Below, in pieces: positions 43,011-51,505 of a stretch of DNA of 64,000 nucleotides. The stretch spans positions 20,878 through 84,877 of the IMG/VR virus record IMGVR_UViG_3300048587_000696; one strand, written 5' to 3'. Under the pieces are notes generated by a model, which saw only the letters and a list, made by a program, of their open reading frames with translations, made no database searches and was not told the origin of the DNA. Position 1 is the first letter of the stretch. Each line of letters begins with the position of its first letter. A program made the position numbers and the translations under genes. This DNA is from a virus.

Positions 43011-44447
43011 TTAGGGCACCGTCGTGAGAATCGTGGAGACCTTCGGGAAGGGCCCCGTCATGCCGGTCCAGTAGTAGGTCAGCTGCAGCGCCGACTTGCC
43101 CAAGAGCTTCGACACGAAGATGTTCGCCTCGGGCGCTGCCCACTTCCATCCCCACGGGTCCACGACCGCCGTGACGTACACCGTGTCGACAGACGGCCGA
43201 CTATCGTAGGCCACCACAACCTCGGCCTGCGTAAACCGCACCGGCGGTGCGCGCCAGCCCGGGTTCGCCACCAGAAACGAATCGGCAGCAAACGCGTCCA
43301 CATGTCCAAACCCCTGCTGAGCGCTGCGCCCCTCGCTCGGCTTGCTCTTCGCCGTCAGGCGCAGCAACTCGTGGAAATCGTACACACCGAGCTCGGGGCG
43401 GCGCGCCAGCACCAGTGCCGCCACCCCCGCCACGTGCGGCGAAGCCATGGACGTGCCCGACTTGCTGCCCGTACCGCCGCTCGGCATCGTGCTGGTGATG
43501 CCACTCCCCGGCGCCATGAAGTCCAGCCCCACGCCGTACTGGGAGAAGCTCGAGCGACTCCCACTCGACGTCAGTGACCCCACCGCCGTACCGTAGTCGT
43601 AGCAGCCGGGGCAGCTGACCGTATTGCCGCCGGAATTTCCCGACGAGCCGACGAAGATGCCGCCAGCCTTCGCGTAGCTCTCGATCGCGAGCATGTAGGA
43701 GCCCGCCGCCGAGCCACCAATGCTGGCGTTCAGGACGCGAATACCGTTCGCCTGCGCCCACTGAATGGCCGCCATCTGGTGCGAAGACCACGCCAGGCAC
43801 TTCAGCGCCGCCGGATCCGTGACACTCCCCATCGCCGAGAACACCTTGAGCGCGTACACCCGTGCACCAGGGGCCACGCCATAGTCGGTCTTGGCGGCGA
43901 CCGTCCCTGCGACATGCGTCCCGTGCCCGTTGCACTGCGGCACGTTGTCGGTCCAGTCTTTCACATCCCCGCCGTTGAAGTTTCGGCCACCGGCGATGTC
44001 CAAGAGGGGGTGCGGCATGATCCCTGAGTCGATAATGCCGACAACCACACCCTGCCCGGTGTTCCCTGCCGCCCAGGTCTGCGGCGCGCGGACGTAGTTG
44101 ATCCCCCACGGCGGCGCCGCAGCACCGGAGTGGTGGATCGTACTGGGCGCGATCAACTCGTCGAGGTCCAGCGTCGTCCGGCCAGGCACGGCCCACACGC
44201 TGTCGAAGGCGGCGGTCGGCAGCACGGCCGGGTCATACAGGACCAGGACCCAGATCGTCGGAGACAACGCTTTGTGGGGCACGGACCAGCGGGTCAGCGA
44301 CGCCGCAACCGCGGCGCTGTCTGGTGCACGCGCGGCATCCAGCAGCAGCACATACCGACCAGGGATCGGAGGAACCACCGATTGCGCCGCCACGGGACTC
44401 GCAAGCGCCAAGGCCACTGCCCAGCCGACCAACATGCGCTTTACCAC
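43011..44447 (-). CDS. Secreted subtilisin-like serine protease (S8), 478 aa
   Basis: Subtilase with all catalytic motifs: Asp in VVVGIIDSGIMPHPL (about residue 138), His in CNGHGTHVAGTVAA (about 171), oxyanion Asn in VGSSGNSGGN and Ser in SKSGTSMASPHVAGVAAL (about 337). The N-terminus MVKRMLVGWAVALALASPVA followed by AQ is a Sec signal peptide, then an I9-like pro-region (about 25-110). GTG 44447 follows AGGGGGAG. It is embedded in a fibre operon, so it is either a phage-borne exoprotease or a host-derived cargo gene. The extra C-terminal 80 residues have no recognised domain. Confidence 0.9.
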   Translation of the reverse strand: MVKRMLVGWAVALALASPVAAQSVVPPIPGRYVLLLDAARAPDSAAVAASLTRWSVPHKALSPTIWVLVLYDPAVLPTAAFDSVWAVPGRTTLDLDELIAPSTIHHSGAAAPPWGINYVRAPQTWAAGNTGQGVVVGIIDSGIMPHPLLDIAGGRNFNGGDVKDWTDNVPQCNGHGTHVAGTVAAKTDYGVAPGARVYALKVFSAMGSVTDPAALKCLAWSSHQMAAIQWAQANGIRVLNASIGGSAAGSYMLAIESYAKAGGIFVGSSGNSGGNTVSCPGCYDYGTAVGSLTSSGSRSSFSQYGVGLDFMAPGSGITSTMPSGGTGSKSGTSMASPHVAGVAALVLARRPELGVYDFHELLRLTAKSKPSEGRSAQQGFGHVDAFAADSFLVANPGWRAPPVRFTQAEVVVAYDSRPSVDTVYVTAVVDPWGWKWAAPEANIFVSKLLGKSALQLTYYWTGMTGPFPKVSTILTTVP

Positions 44448-44461
44448 GACTCCCCCTTGGC

Positions 44462-45091
44462 TTAGTACCCTGTGGCGATCGCTACCATGTCATAGGTCGA
44501 ACTCACGGACCGGTAGACGAACCCCACCCGACTCAGCTCGCCGGGGTCCTCGCCAATGTTCGCGGCGAGCAGCTCGGTTGGGATCCGCACCGACCCAGGC
44601 CACGCGACGGTGTGCCCGCCCGTACCATCTTGCAGCAGCTCGAGCAACAGCTTCTGTCCGTCCGCCGCGTCGCTGAACGTGAACGTGGTGTCGCCGGTCA
44701 GCGTCACCCGCGCGACGTCCTTCCCGCCCCAGTTCACCGGCAACGTGCTCGACCATGTCAGCGCCAACACCCGCGGCGTGACTTCCCCCTGGAAGGTCAC
44801 GTTGCCGGACACCGTCAAGCTGGTCAACGTCCCCACCGCCGTGACGCCCGTATAGGCCCCCGCCACCCGGTCGCTGTGCAGCGTGCCACTGGTCAGGTCC
44901 GTCGCCGCGTGCGTGTGCGTGGTCGCCGCCGCCCCGCCTGGGGGGACCAGCTGCAGCACGGCCCCGCCCGACGACCGGGTGTAGACCGCTCCACTGACCG
45001 CATTGATCGCCAACTCGCCGACGACCAGATCCGCCAGTAGCGGAATCGCGTCGGGCGTCGTGGACTGCTTCAGAACAATGCGGTTGGCCAT
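44462..45091 (-). CDS. Tail fibre protein, 209 aa
   Basis: N-terminus MANRIVLKQSTTPDAIPLLA then LVVGELAINAVSGAVYTRSS, the 'xLxxGElAvNxxdgkly' motif common in phage fibre proteins. It then has a THTHAATDLTSGTLHSDRVA segment and a C-terminal head with GGHTVAWPGSVRIPTE. It shares its N-terminal module with the 505-residue gene at 45488-47005. Confidence 0.7.
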   Translation of the reverse strand: MANRIVLKQSTTPDAIPLLADLVVGELAINAVSGAVYTRSSGGAVLQLVPPGGAAATTHTHAATDLTSGTLHSDRVAGAYTGVTAVGTLTSLTVSGNVTFQGEVTPRVLALTWSSTLPVNWGGKDVARVTLTGDTTFTFSDAADGQKLLLELLQDGTGGHTVAWPGSVRIPTELLAANIGEDPGELSRVGFVYRSVSSTYDMVAIATGY

Positions 45092-45146
45092 GGCGTCTCA
45101 ACTCTGCAAAAGGGTGCCGAAAGCATTCGCGCTCACCAAGCCGAGG

Positions 45147-45485
45147 TTACGCCGGGGGCACCGGCCACTCGCCCTTCCAGCAGGTAGGCAGGTCCCGCAG
45201 CGCTTGTCGATACGCCGCCCACGCCTTCCGCTGGCTCCGCGACACCGGGGCATCCCCGAGTTGCGTCCAATCCGAATCCACCAGGCGCCGCGCCCGCTCC
45301 CGCAGGAACGCCGCCGCGTGACGGGCCTCCGGGTCGTCCGCGTCGACCACCCCGAGCGGCAGATAGTAGCGGTAATCGCCCTCCGCCGTCGGCCCAATGC
45401 GCCCCGTCAGGTCGCGCGGATGCGCACGCACGGCCCCGTGGTCCGGGTGCCCCGGCCGCTCCACCCGATACAAGTACATCGGCAT
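45147..45485 (-). CDS. Tail fibre assembly chaperone, 112 aa
   Basis: C-terminal DWTQLGDAPVSRSQRKAWAA followed by YRQALRDLP matches the hallmark of the phage tail-fibre assembly/chaperone family ('DWtqlpD.p.....wa.YRqaLRdlp'). The N-terminal MPMYLYRVERPGHPDHGAV part is variable. It starts 3 bases after the fibre gene at 45488 ends and would help fold or trimerise neighbouring fibres. Confidence 0.72.
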   Translation of the reverse strand: MPMYLYRVERPGHPDHGAVRAHPRDLTGRIGPTAEGDYRYYLPLGVVDADDPEARHAAAFLRERARRLVDSDWTQLGDAPVSRSQRKAWAAYRQALRDLPTCWKGEWPVPPA

Positions 45486-45487
45486 GC

Positions 45488-47005
45488 TTACCCGACCTTC
45501 ATCAGCGTCAACGTCGTGTGGGCGGCCAACGTCAGGTTGGTGCCGCCGTAATACGTCGGATTCGTACTGGACAGGTCGTCGGTGACGTACGTTTGGAGTT
45601 CAATGGTGGCCCCAGCGGCCAACGTGAACGCCCCCACCAGCGCGTCCTGCGCCGCAGGCGTCGTCCCGGCAGGTACCGCCAACCGCCCACCGGTGCTCAC
45701 GGCCAGGTCCACCGAATTGGTGACATCACGCACGCGCGTGGCGTAGCGCACCACGCCTTCATTGCCGCCATCCGCCTGCACCGTCCCGACCGCCCACACC
45801 AAGTACGTGCCGGGGACCAGCGTGACCTGGCTCCCCGCCAACGACGCCATCCCGGGGGCCGCCAGCACCGTCGCGTCCAGCACCCGTTGGGTGTGCGCGC
45901 CCGCCACCAGCGTGGTCGCGGTGCCGCCGCGGAACACGGCCACCGTCGTGCTCGCCGCGCCGCTGTACACCACCACGTCGAGCAGGTCGCCCAGCAGCGT
46001 CGGCGCCGCCAACACCACCGTGGTCCCACCGCTGGCGGTGAAGTCCACGTTGGCGACCAAACGAATGCCGTTCAGGTACACGTCGGCGAAACCCGCCGCG
46101 TAGGCCTCACCCACCGTGATCACCGTCTGCCCGTCGAAGCCGGTCGCACTCGTCACCGCCCGGGTGACTTCACTCGTCGGGTCATAGGCGACGACATCGA
46201 GTCGATCGCCCAGCGCTGCCGGAGCGGTCAGGGTCACGGTCACCCCGCCCGGCGCGGAGTAGTCGAGCGTTTCCACCAGGCGCACACCGTTCAAGTGGAC
46301 ATCGACGTAGCCCGCGGTGTAGTTGGGGACCACGATCGCTGTCTGCCCTGCCGTCGCCGTGCTCGAGGTGACCGCACGCACGACCCCACCGGCCTGGCTG
46401 TAGCTCACGGCCTCGAGCAGATCCCCCGCCACGGCCGGATCGGACAGCGTCACGGACGTGCTGCTGGTCAACGCGTAGTCCACCCCGTCCACCAGGCGCA
46501 CCCCGTTGAGGTACACATCCAAGTATCCTGCCGTGTATTCCGGCACCACGACCAGGGTTTGTCCGCCAGTCAACGGCACGGCCGAGCTTGCGCGGTCGAT
46601 CCCGCCGACCGGGGTCTCGCCACCGCCCCCACCGCCCGTGGACGCCAGCAGCAGCGCCGCGCCCGTGTCGGTGATCGTCATGCCCGTGCCCGCGGCCAGC
46701 GTGCGCAGCGCATACACGCCGCCCACTTGCCCCACGAGCAGCTGCAGGGCGCCCGGTGCGGTCCCCAGCCCCGTCCCCCCGCGCGCCAACGCCAATTCGC
46801 CACTCACCACCGCGGACGCCGCATGGGTATGCGCCGCCGCGGCCGCCCCACCCGGTGGGACCAGCGTCAACACCACACCGCCGGTGGAACGCGTGTACAG
46901 CGCTCCATCGGCGGTATTCAGGGCCAGTTCGCCCACGACCAGCTCGCCCGCGGCGGGGGCCAACCCCGCCGTGGCGGTGCGCTTCAGAACAATGCGATTC
47001 GCCAT
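45488..47005 (-). CDS. Tail fibre protein with triple internal repeat, 505 aa
   Basis: Fibre N-terminus MANRIVLKRTATAGLAPAAG then ELVVGELALNTADGALYTRS. Three successive modules contain GQT(L/A/V)(V/I)VxxxYTAGY(L/V)DVxLNGVRLV (about residues 150, 225 and 297), a known short-fibre repeat. The C-terminus (TYVTDDLSSTNPTYYGGTNL) is a beta head. It is co-transcribed with the chaperone downstream. Confidence 0.78.
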   Translation of the reverse strand: MANRIVLKRTATAGLAPAAGELVVGELALNTADGALYTRSTGGVVLTLVPPGGAAAAAHTHAASAVVSGELALARGGTGLGTAPGALQLLVGQVGGVYALRTLAAGTGMTITDTGAALLLASTGGGGGGETPVGGIDRASSAVPLTGGQTLVVVPEYTAGYLDVYLNGVRLVDGVDYALTSSTSVTLSDPAVAGDLLEAVSYSQAGGVVRAVTSSTATAGQTAIVVPNYTAGYVDVHLNGVRLVETLDYSAPGGVTVTLTAPAALGDRLDVVAYDPTSEVTRAVTSATGFDGQTVITVGEAYAAGFADVYLNGIRLVANVDFTASGGTTVVLAAPTLLGDLLDVVVYSGAASTTVAVFRGGTATTLVAGAHTQRVLDATVLAAPGMASLAGSQVTLVPGTYLVWAVGTVQADGGNEGVVRYATRVRDVTNSVDLAVSTGGRLAVPAGTTPAAQDALVGAFTLAAGATIELQTYVTDDLSSTNPTYYGGTNLTLAAHTTLTLMKVG

Positions 47006-47011
47006 CGCGGC

Positions 47012-48328
47012 TTAGAACGTCCCGCCCACCAGCGTCGACTGGTCGTTCAGGTAGTCGACGTGCACCGTGGCCACGTCGAGGCCGCCCGCGGTCTTCTTGT
47101 ACAGCGCGCCATTGGCGTCGCCGGACAGGTCACGCCCGGTGCCGCCGTACGCCATGCCCACCACCGACGCCTGCCAGGTACCCGTGCCCACCGTACCCAG
47201 CGTGGTCAAGGAGGTCTGGCCTGCCCAGGTGGTCTTGATGCGCAGGGCGTTCGCGTTCAGCTCGATCGTGGCGTCGTCGACGTTCACGTTCAGCGTGCTG
47301 CCCGCCATCGACAACCCGTCGCCTGCGGACACCGCCCCGGCTCCCGCGAACTGCACAAACGCCACCGCGGTGGAACCGAGCGTGCCGCCCTGGTCCACGG
47401 TGCAGACGTACCCGATATCCGCGTTCGCCGTGCCCTCTTCCACGAACACGAACGCCGACACCAGCTTCGCCCAGGTGTTCGCGTCGGCCGCGCGCGCCCA
47501 GGCGCCAGCCGCCGCCACGTAGATACCATTGTCCGCCGCCGCGCCCTGGTTGAGCACCAGCACGCGATCGCCTGCGATGACCGACACCCCGTCGATGGTC
47601 TGCGCGCCGGAGAGCGTGATCGCGCCGGTGGTGGCCGCGCGCACCGACTGCTTCGGGTCCAGGCCCTGCGTCAGCAGGTCCACGTAGTTCTTGGTGGCCG
47701 CGTCCTGGGCCGATACCGGGTCAGCGAGCCCCGTCAAGAGCTGCCCGTTCATGGCCATCGCCGTCGTCGGCGCGGCCAGCTGGTCGAGACGCGAGGTCCG
47801 TACCTGGGTGTCGAAGTCCGAAATTTTCGCGGCGGTCAGCGTCGGGATGTCCGACGCCGCGAGCAGCGCTCCCACCGTGACCCGTCCCTTGGCGTCGGTG
47901 GTGACCTTGGTGTACGTGCCAGGCGTGCCGACCGAGGCCAGGGTGAGCGTGATCGCGGTCGTGCCCGAGCCCGAGGCGTCGCCGGACACCGTGATCGACT
48001 GGTTCGCAGAGAGGTAGTTCTGCCCCTTCACGAACGCGGTGGTCGCCACCTTGGTCGAGTTGTCCCCCAGCGCGAGCGTGCCGCTGATCGTCGGCACGGC
48101 CGAGAAGTCTTTCACGCCGGTGACGGTCTGCGCGCCGCTCAACGCCAAAAATGCGCCCGAGCCCGCTACCGCCTTCACCGACGTGGCGTTGCCGCCGCCG
48201 TCGTCCCCGAACCCGATGTACAGCGTATCGTCGGCTTCGTTGTGCGCGAGCTCCGCGGACGACAGCGCGGCGGGGGCGCCTGCCGCCCCGCCTCCGGCGC
48301 GCCGCTTGATGCGAATCACATTGGCCAT
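47012..48328 (-). CDS. Tail fibre protein with phage fibre repeats, 438 aa
   Basis: It contains ALGDNSTKVATTAFVKGQNY and VSAQDAATKNYVDLLTQGLD, the 'TkaAtt.YVd' motif of phage tail-fibre repeat families. It then has LDPKQSVRAATTGAITLSGA and NGIYVAAAGAWARAADANTW modules. The N-terminus MANVIRIKRRAGGGAAGAPA with LSSAELAHNEADDTLYIGFG is an attachment module related to the neighbouring fibres. Confidence 0.8.
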   Translation of the reverse strand: MANVIRIKRRAGGGAAGAPAALSSAELAHNEADDTLYIGFGDDGGGNATSVKAVAGSGAFLALSGAQTVTGVKDFSAVPTISGTLALGDNSTKVATTAFVKGQNYLSANQSITVSGDASGSGTTAITLTLASVGTPGTYTKVTTDAKGRVTVGALLAASDIPTLTAAKISDFDTQVRTSRLDQLAAPTTAMAMNGQLLTGLADPVSAQDAATKNYVDLLTQGLDPKQSVRAATTGAITLSGAQTIDGVSVIAGDRVLVLNQGAAADNGIYVAAAGAWARAADANTWAKLVSAFVFVEEGTANADIGYVCTVDQGGTLGSTAVAFVQFAGAGAVSAGDGLSMAGSTLNVNVDDATIELNANALRIKTTWAGQTSLTTLGTVGTGTWQASVVGMAYGGTGRDLSGDANGALYKKTAGGLDVATVHVDYLNDQSTLVGGTF

Positions 48329-48340
48329 CTGGACTGCCTC

Positions 48341-48658
48341 CTAGAAATTTCCGCCATCGAGCGACAAGTCGACGACCTTGGTGATTCGCAACGCCTTGGT
48401 GCCCGCGTCGTAGGTGAAGTAATCAAGGTCCGCTCCGAACCCCCCAGCGGCGCCGTAGAACACGGCAGTGTCGCTGCCCGGCGGCGCCGACGCCGCGCCG
48501 GGGGCTCCTTGGGGGCCCTGCGGTCCGGGAATGCCCGCCGGACCTTGCGTCCCCACCGACACCACGCGCACGTCCCCCGTGACCACCGTGACCCGCGTCG
48601 ACGAGGAGTCGTCAACCGTGACCGAATGCAGCACCGGCGTGACGACCACCGAGGTCAT
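48341..48658 (-). CDS. Collagen-like fibre linker protein, 105 aa
   Basis: Central Gly-X-Y repeat GTQGPAGIPGPQGPQGAPGA (residues about 36-56) flanked by a beta N-terminal part and a GDTAVFYGAAGG-like C-terminal segment. Phage collagen-like segments form trimeric rods. Start overlaps the stop of the 115-residue gene by 4 bases. Confidence 0.7.
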   Translation of the reverse strand: MTSVVVTPVLHSVTVDDSSSTRVTVVTGDVRVVSVGTQGPAGIPGPQGPQGAPGAASAPPGSDTAVFYGAAGGFGADLDYFTYDAGTKALRITKVVDLSLDGGNF

Positions 48659-49002
48659 CGCGTCACCTCGGGGGTGATGGTGCAGCTGCCTTCAAGCAAT
48701 CGCGTCACGTCCGTCGGCGAAAAGACCACTTCCAAGTCCCACACACCGCGCCCGGCCACCAGCCCCGCCGTAGTGACCGCGTCGATCTCGAGCGTGATCG
48801 TCCCCGCGGTGCCACCCAGCGTCAGCCGCCCATTTTCGGTGGTGCATTCGAGCCAGGTGGTAGTGGATTTGTGGGTCGCGCGGATGTGCATGCGCGCCGT
48901 GAGCCCGGTGAGGTCGATCGGAACGTCGTTCTCGTCCGCCCACGTGAACACGCGGCGGAAGGTCGCCCCCTGCTCGATCACCAGCGCATAGGTCCCAGCC
49001 AT
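48655..49002 (-). CDS. Small virion-associated beta protein, 115 aa
   Basis: It has the widespread phage sequence IEQGATFRRVFTWADENDVP followed by IDLTGLTARMHIR, as found in small structural proteins of many lambda-like phages. It is coupled by overlaps to the endolysin gene upstream and the collagen-like gene downstream. Probably a tail or fibre base component. Confidence 0.65.
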   Translation of the reverse strand: MAGTYALVIEQGATFRRVFTWADENDVPIDLTGLTARMHIRATHKSTTTWLECTTENGRLTLGGTAGTITLEIDAVTTAGLVAGRGVWDLEVVFSPTDVTRLLEGSCTITPEVTR

Positions 49003-49436
49003 TAGCCGCGCGCCGGGTTATCGACGGCGATCCAGATCCGCGGCGACGGGCGGGTGGTTTCCGTGCGGTCCAGGTGCAAGGACCCCCCAGGGTACAACCC
49101 AATGCGCGTACAGCCGAGCGCGAGCGCGGCCTCGATGATCTTGAACCGCGAATAGTTCCAGTTCGGATCGCCCTTGTGCGGGCGGCGCCCGATGTCGATC
49201 GAATTACACGGCCAATCGGAGTGGGCCGAGTTCTGCGACCCACCCACCGCAGCGTTCCGCGCCGGGGAGCGGTAGTCACTGGTGGGAGTCATGGCTACGC
49301 CTGCGCGATCCCGCACCTCGTCCAGCCACTGCATGAACTCGACGCCCATCGCTTCAGGGACGTTGAACTCATCGGCGCTGAAGTGCTGCAGTGCCGCCCA
49401 ATCGGCCGGGAGCATGGTGCGGGTGGAAAACGACAT
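49002..49436 (-). CDS. Peptidase M15-type endolysin, 144 aa
   Basis: Zinc L-alanyl-D-glutamate or D-Ala-D-Ala-type peptidase that would cut peptidoglycan crosslinks at lysis. The M15 pattern is visible: SDYRSPARNAAVGGSQNSAHSD with zinc His, then NSIDIG (zinc Asp) and SLHLDRTE (catalytic and zinc His). Short single-domain size fits phage endolysins. There is no signal peptide, so it would depend on a holin, probably the gene at 32542-33063. Confidence 0.85.
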   Translation of the reverse strand: MSFSTRTMLPADWAALQHFSADEFNVPEAMGVEFMQWLDEVRDRAGVAMTPTSDYRSPARNAAVGGSQNSAHSDWPCNSIDIGRRPHKGDPNWNYSRFKIIEAALALGCTRIGLYPGGSLHLDRTETTRPSPRIWIAVDNPARG

Positions 49437-49451
49437 CGGCGTTCCTTTCGG

Positions 49452-49955
49452 TTACGTGCGCAACACCCCACCAGTGACCACGGCCAACCAGGTGTCGCCG
49501 TGCTTTGGTTCCCGCCACTGCTTTTCGAACTCCGCTCGCGACACCCACCGCAGGTTCGTGCCGACGCGAGGGTCGGGATCGAAGACCCGCACGCGCTTGT
49601 CATCCAGGTCGATCAGCACCACGGCGTGGTACTCGTCCTGGTCGGCGACGTACACCCCGGCGATCGGCCACCGCCCGCGCCCAAGGGTGAGCGACACGTG
49701 CCGCCACGCCGCCTTGGAGCGCACCCGCAGCCGCCAGGGCTCGCCCGGATTCAGCGCCGCACTCGCCCCGCGCAGCATGCGGCGCATCGCCGCCGTGGAG
49801 CTGCCGTCCCGTACCACCGGCTCCGCCGGGGTGGAGCCCAGCACCGCGAGGGCTGACTCCGAGATGCGCACCCCGAATTGGTGGTGCAGCACCGTCCGGA
49901 TGGCAGCCACGGCGCACGTGCTCGTGCGTTGCTGGCGGTGCAGTACGTTCGACAT
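49452..49955 (-). CDS. C39-like papain-fold peptidase, 167 aa
   Basis: Papain-like cysteine peptidase resembling the C39 bacteriocin-processing family: HRQQRTSTCAVAAIRTVLHH with catalytic Cys and preceding Gln (about residues 8-15), EYHAVVLIDLDDKRVRVFDP with the His and Asp. ATG 49955 is preferred. An upstream GTG at 50015 would run through the hairpin at 49976-50011. It sits directly before the endolysin gene. Candidate roles are virion protein processing, peptidoglycan digestion or cleavage of a host peptide. Confidence 0.72.
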   Translation of the reverse strand: MSNVLHRQQRTSTCAVAAIRTVLHHQFGVRISESALAVLGSTPAEPVVRDGSSTAAMRRMLRGASAALNPGEPWRLRVRSKAAWRHVSLTLGRGRWPIAGVYVADQDEYHAVVLIDLDDKRVRVFDPDPRVGTNLRWVSRAEFEKQWREPKHGDTWLAVVTGGVLRT

Positions 49956-49975
49956 GTCCAGGGTAAGTCGAAAGC

Positions 49976-50011
49976 AAAAGGCGCCGTCCGCACATGTGCG
50001 AACAACGCCTT
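49976..50011 (-). terminator. Intrinsic terminator before lysis/fibre region
   Basis: Minus-strand AAGGCG ... CGCCTTTT closes a loop that itself contains the palindrome CGCACATGTGCG. A T-run (CTTTTG) follows the stem. It lies 60 bases past the 98-residue gene and separates the replication block from the peptidase/fibre block. Confidence 0.6.
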
Positions 50012-50070
50012 CCACCGTGGTCCACCACCCACGTACCCCGCTGCTCGACGTGGGCCGAGCGTTCCCCTAC

Positions 50071-50367
50071 CTACTCGAGCCAGTTGACGCTGTACTCGTC
50101 CGCCCCCGACCAACTCATCCACCCCAACCAGTCCTGGTCCGTCTGAAGCCACTCCAACAGGTCTTCCACCACCTCGGCCACGGGTCGCACCTGTGGGGCG
50201 ACCGTCACTTCGGCCGAGTACCGCAGCACGGACACGTCGTCCACGCCGTCCCATCCCGCCAGCTCCGCGTGCAGATACCGGTACGGCTCGGCCGTCACCG
50301 GCCCGAGCGCGTGATCCCAAGACACCTGCACGACCGTGGGCCCTACCGTCCGAACTTCTACCCGCAT
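50071..50367 (-). CDS. Unrecognised 98-aa protein after promoter
   Basis: ATG 50367 with GGGGGA upstream, 32 bases downstream of the promoter-like site at 50399-50424. A beta-rich N-terminal half (MRVEVRTVGPTVVQVSWDHA) is followed by an acidic, Trp-rich C-terminus (EWLQTDQDWLGWMSWSGADE). The acidic aromatic-rich surface is reminiscent of DNA-mimic or tail proteins, but nothing specific is recognised. Confidence 0.6.
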   Translation of the reverse strand: MRVEVRTVGPTVVQVSWDHALGPVTAEPYRYLHAELAGWDGVDDVSVLRYSAEVTVAPQVRPVAEVVEDLLEWLQTDQDWLGWMSWSGADEYSVNWLE

Positions 50368-50398
50368 ACGCTGTCCCCCAGAAAGCCCTCCAGGCACT

Positions 50399-50424
50399 GT
50401 TCTGGGACCCTCGCGAAACCTTAC
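50399..50424 (-). promoter_or_regulatory. Phage promoter family GTAAGGT-N15-GAAC, site 6
   Basis: Minus-strand GTAAGGT (50424-50418), 15 bases, GAAC (50402-50399), 32 bases before ATG 50367. The TAA stop of the helicase-loader gene (50423-50421) forms part of GTAAGGT. Confidence 0.82.
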
Positions 50425-51017
50425 ACGCGCAGCCGGTAGCCTTCGCTGGACTCCCACATCCGCCGGGCCAGCTGGGCCCCCACCGTTTCCACCAGGGTGG
50501 CGTGGGGGTCCGGGCCGATCTCGACATTGCCGGTCCAGCAGGTCGGCAATCCCCGGTCGAACCGGGTAAACGCAATTTCGGTCAGCACCCCCATCTGCCA
50601 GGTGCCCTCCTTGACCATGCCGAAGTCGTCCAGCACCAGCCACGGCACGACCTTCCACGCTTCGATCTGGGCGTCGGTCGCCGCGGCATACCGATTCCGC
50701 TCGAACCGCGACAACGCCACCGGACAGTCACACCAGCCCACCGGGATCAGGGCCGCGTCCCGAATGCGGGTGGCCAGCAGCGCGGCCGCATAACTTTTGT
50801 ACCGCCCCGGCGCGCCCAGCAGCAGCGGCGCCACCCCCGAGCTGGCCTGCTCGAAAAACGCCCGCCCGTACCGCGCCACCAGCTCCCGCAGGTTGGCGTG
50901 CGGAATGGTCACCAGCTGCGCCCCCTCGAACTGCGAGGGCACCGGGTTCGGCGGCAGCAACCCCGCGTGGGGGAGCATGGCCTCCAGCAGCCACGGGGCA
51001 ATGGCGTCCATGGTCAT
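50421..51017 (-). CDS. DnaC-like helicase loader (AAA+ ATPase), 198 aa
   Basis: Loads the replicative helicase. Walker A LGAPGRYKSYAAALL near residue 70, Walker B WLVLDDFGM near 125 and a sensor-like CWTGNVEIG near 158 are as in DnaC/IstB-type ATPases, though the N-terminal helicase-interaction domain is short. Start ATG 51017 overlaps the upstream stop (ATGA). A longer frame reaching 51602 is shadow sequence. Its likely client is the DnaB-type domain of the gene at 29964-32012. Confidence 0.8.
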   Translation of the reverse strand: MTMDAIAPWLLEAMLPHAGLLPPNPVPSQFEGAQLVTIPHANLRELVARYGRAFFEQASSGVAPLLLGAPGRYKSYAAALLATRIRDAALIPVGWCDCPVALSRFERNRYAAATDAQIEAWKVVPWLVLDDFGMVKEGTWQMGVLTEIAFTRFDRGLPTCWTGNVEIGPDPHATLVETVGAQLARRMWESSEGYRLRV

Positions 51018-51505
51018 GCCGGGTGCGCGCTGGCCGCGGACCACACCACCCGCCCCTGCAGTCCCAGCCCCAGCCGCACCCGCTGCTCGAGCACCCGCAG
51101 GGCCGCCCCGTCCGCCGGGTGCTCCGTGACCACGAAGTCGAACACTTGCTCGAGCAGTTGGCGCTGCTCCTGCGAAAGGGTCCCAACCGACGCGCGCTGC
51201 AGCAAGCTGCTCAACACCGCCAGCCCATGAGCCACTTCCACGGCGCTCAACGACGGCACCAACCCGTTGTGCAGCACGCCCTTGGTCATCAGATTCTCGA
51301 CCGCGTCCAAATCTTCGGTGAGCAGCGGTTGCGCGACTTCCTCGCTGGCCAAGGCCGTGGCCGCGGCCACCACCTGCGCCGCGTGAGCTTGCGCCACCGC
51401 CACGTGCAGTTCCAGCAACCGGCGCCGGTGGCCCGCGCTCGTCGCGTGCTCCAGCGCGGCCGCCACCGCCTCCACGTGTTCCAACGTGACCCAGGTCAGG
51501 TGCAC
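51014..51505 (-). CDS. Unrecognised helical protein upstream of helicase loader, 163 aa
   Basis: GTG 51505 with GAGGAG five bases upstream, overlapping the nuclease-like gene by 10 bases. Almost all helical and Ala/Leu/Val-rich (TLEHVEAVAAALEHATSAGH, LLEQVFDFVVTEHPADGAAL). It is coupled at both ends to replication genes, so a loader partner or replisome adaptor is possible. Confidence 0.6.
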   Translation of the reverse strand: MHLTWVTLEHVEAVAAALEHATSAGHRRRLLELHVAVAQAHAAQVVAAATALASEEVAQPLLTEDLDAVENLMTKGVLHNGLVPSLSAVEVAHGLAVLSSLLQRASVGTLSQEQRQLLEQVFDFVVTEHPADGAALRVLEQRVRLGLGLQGRVVWSAASAHPA

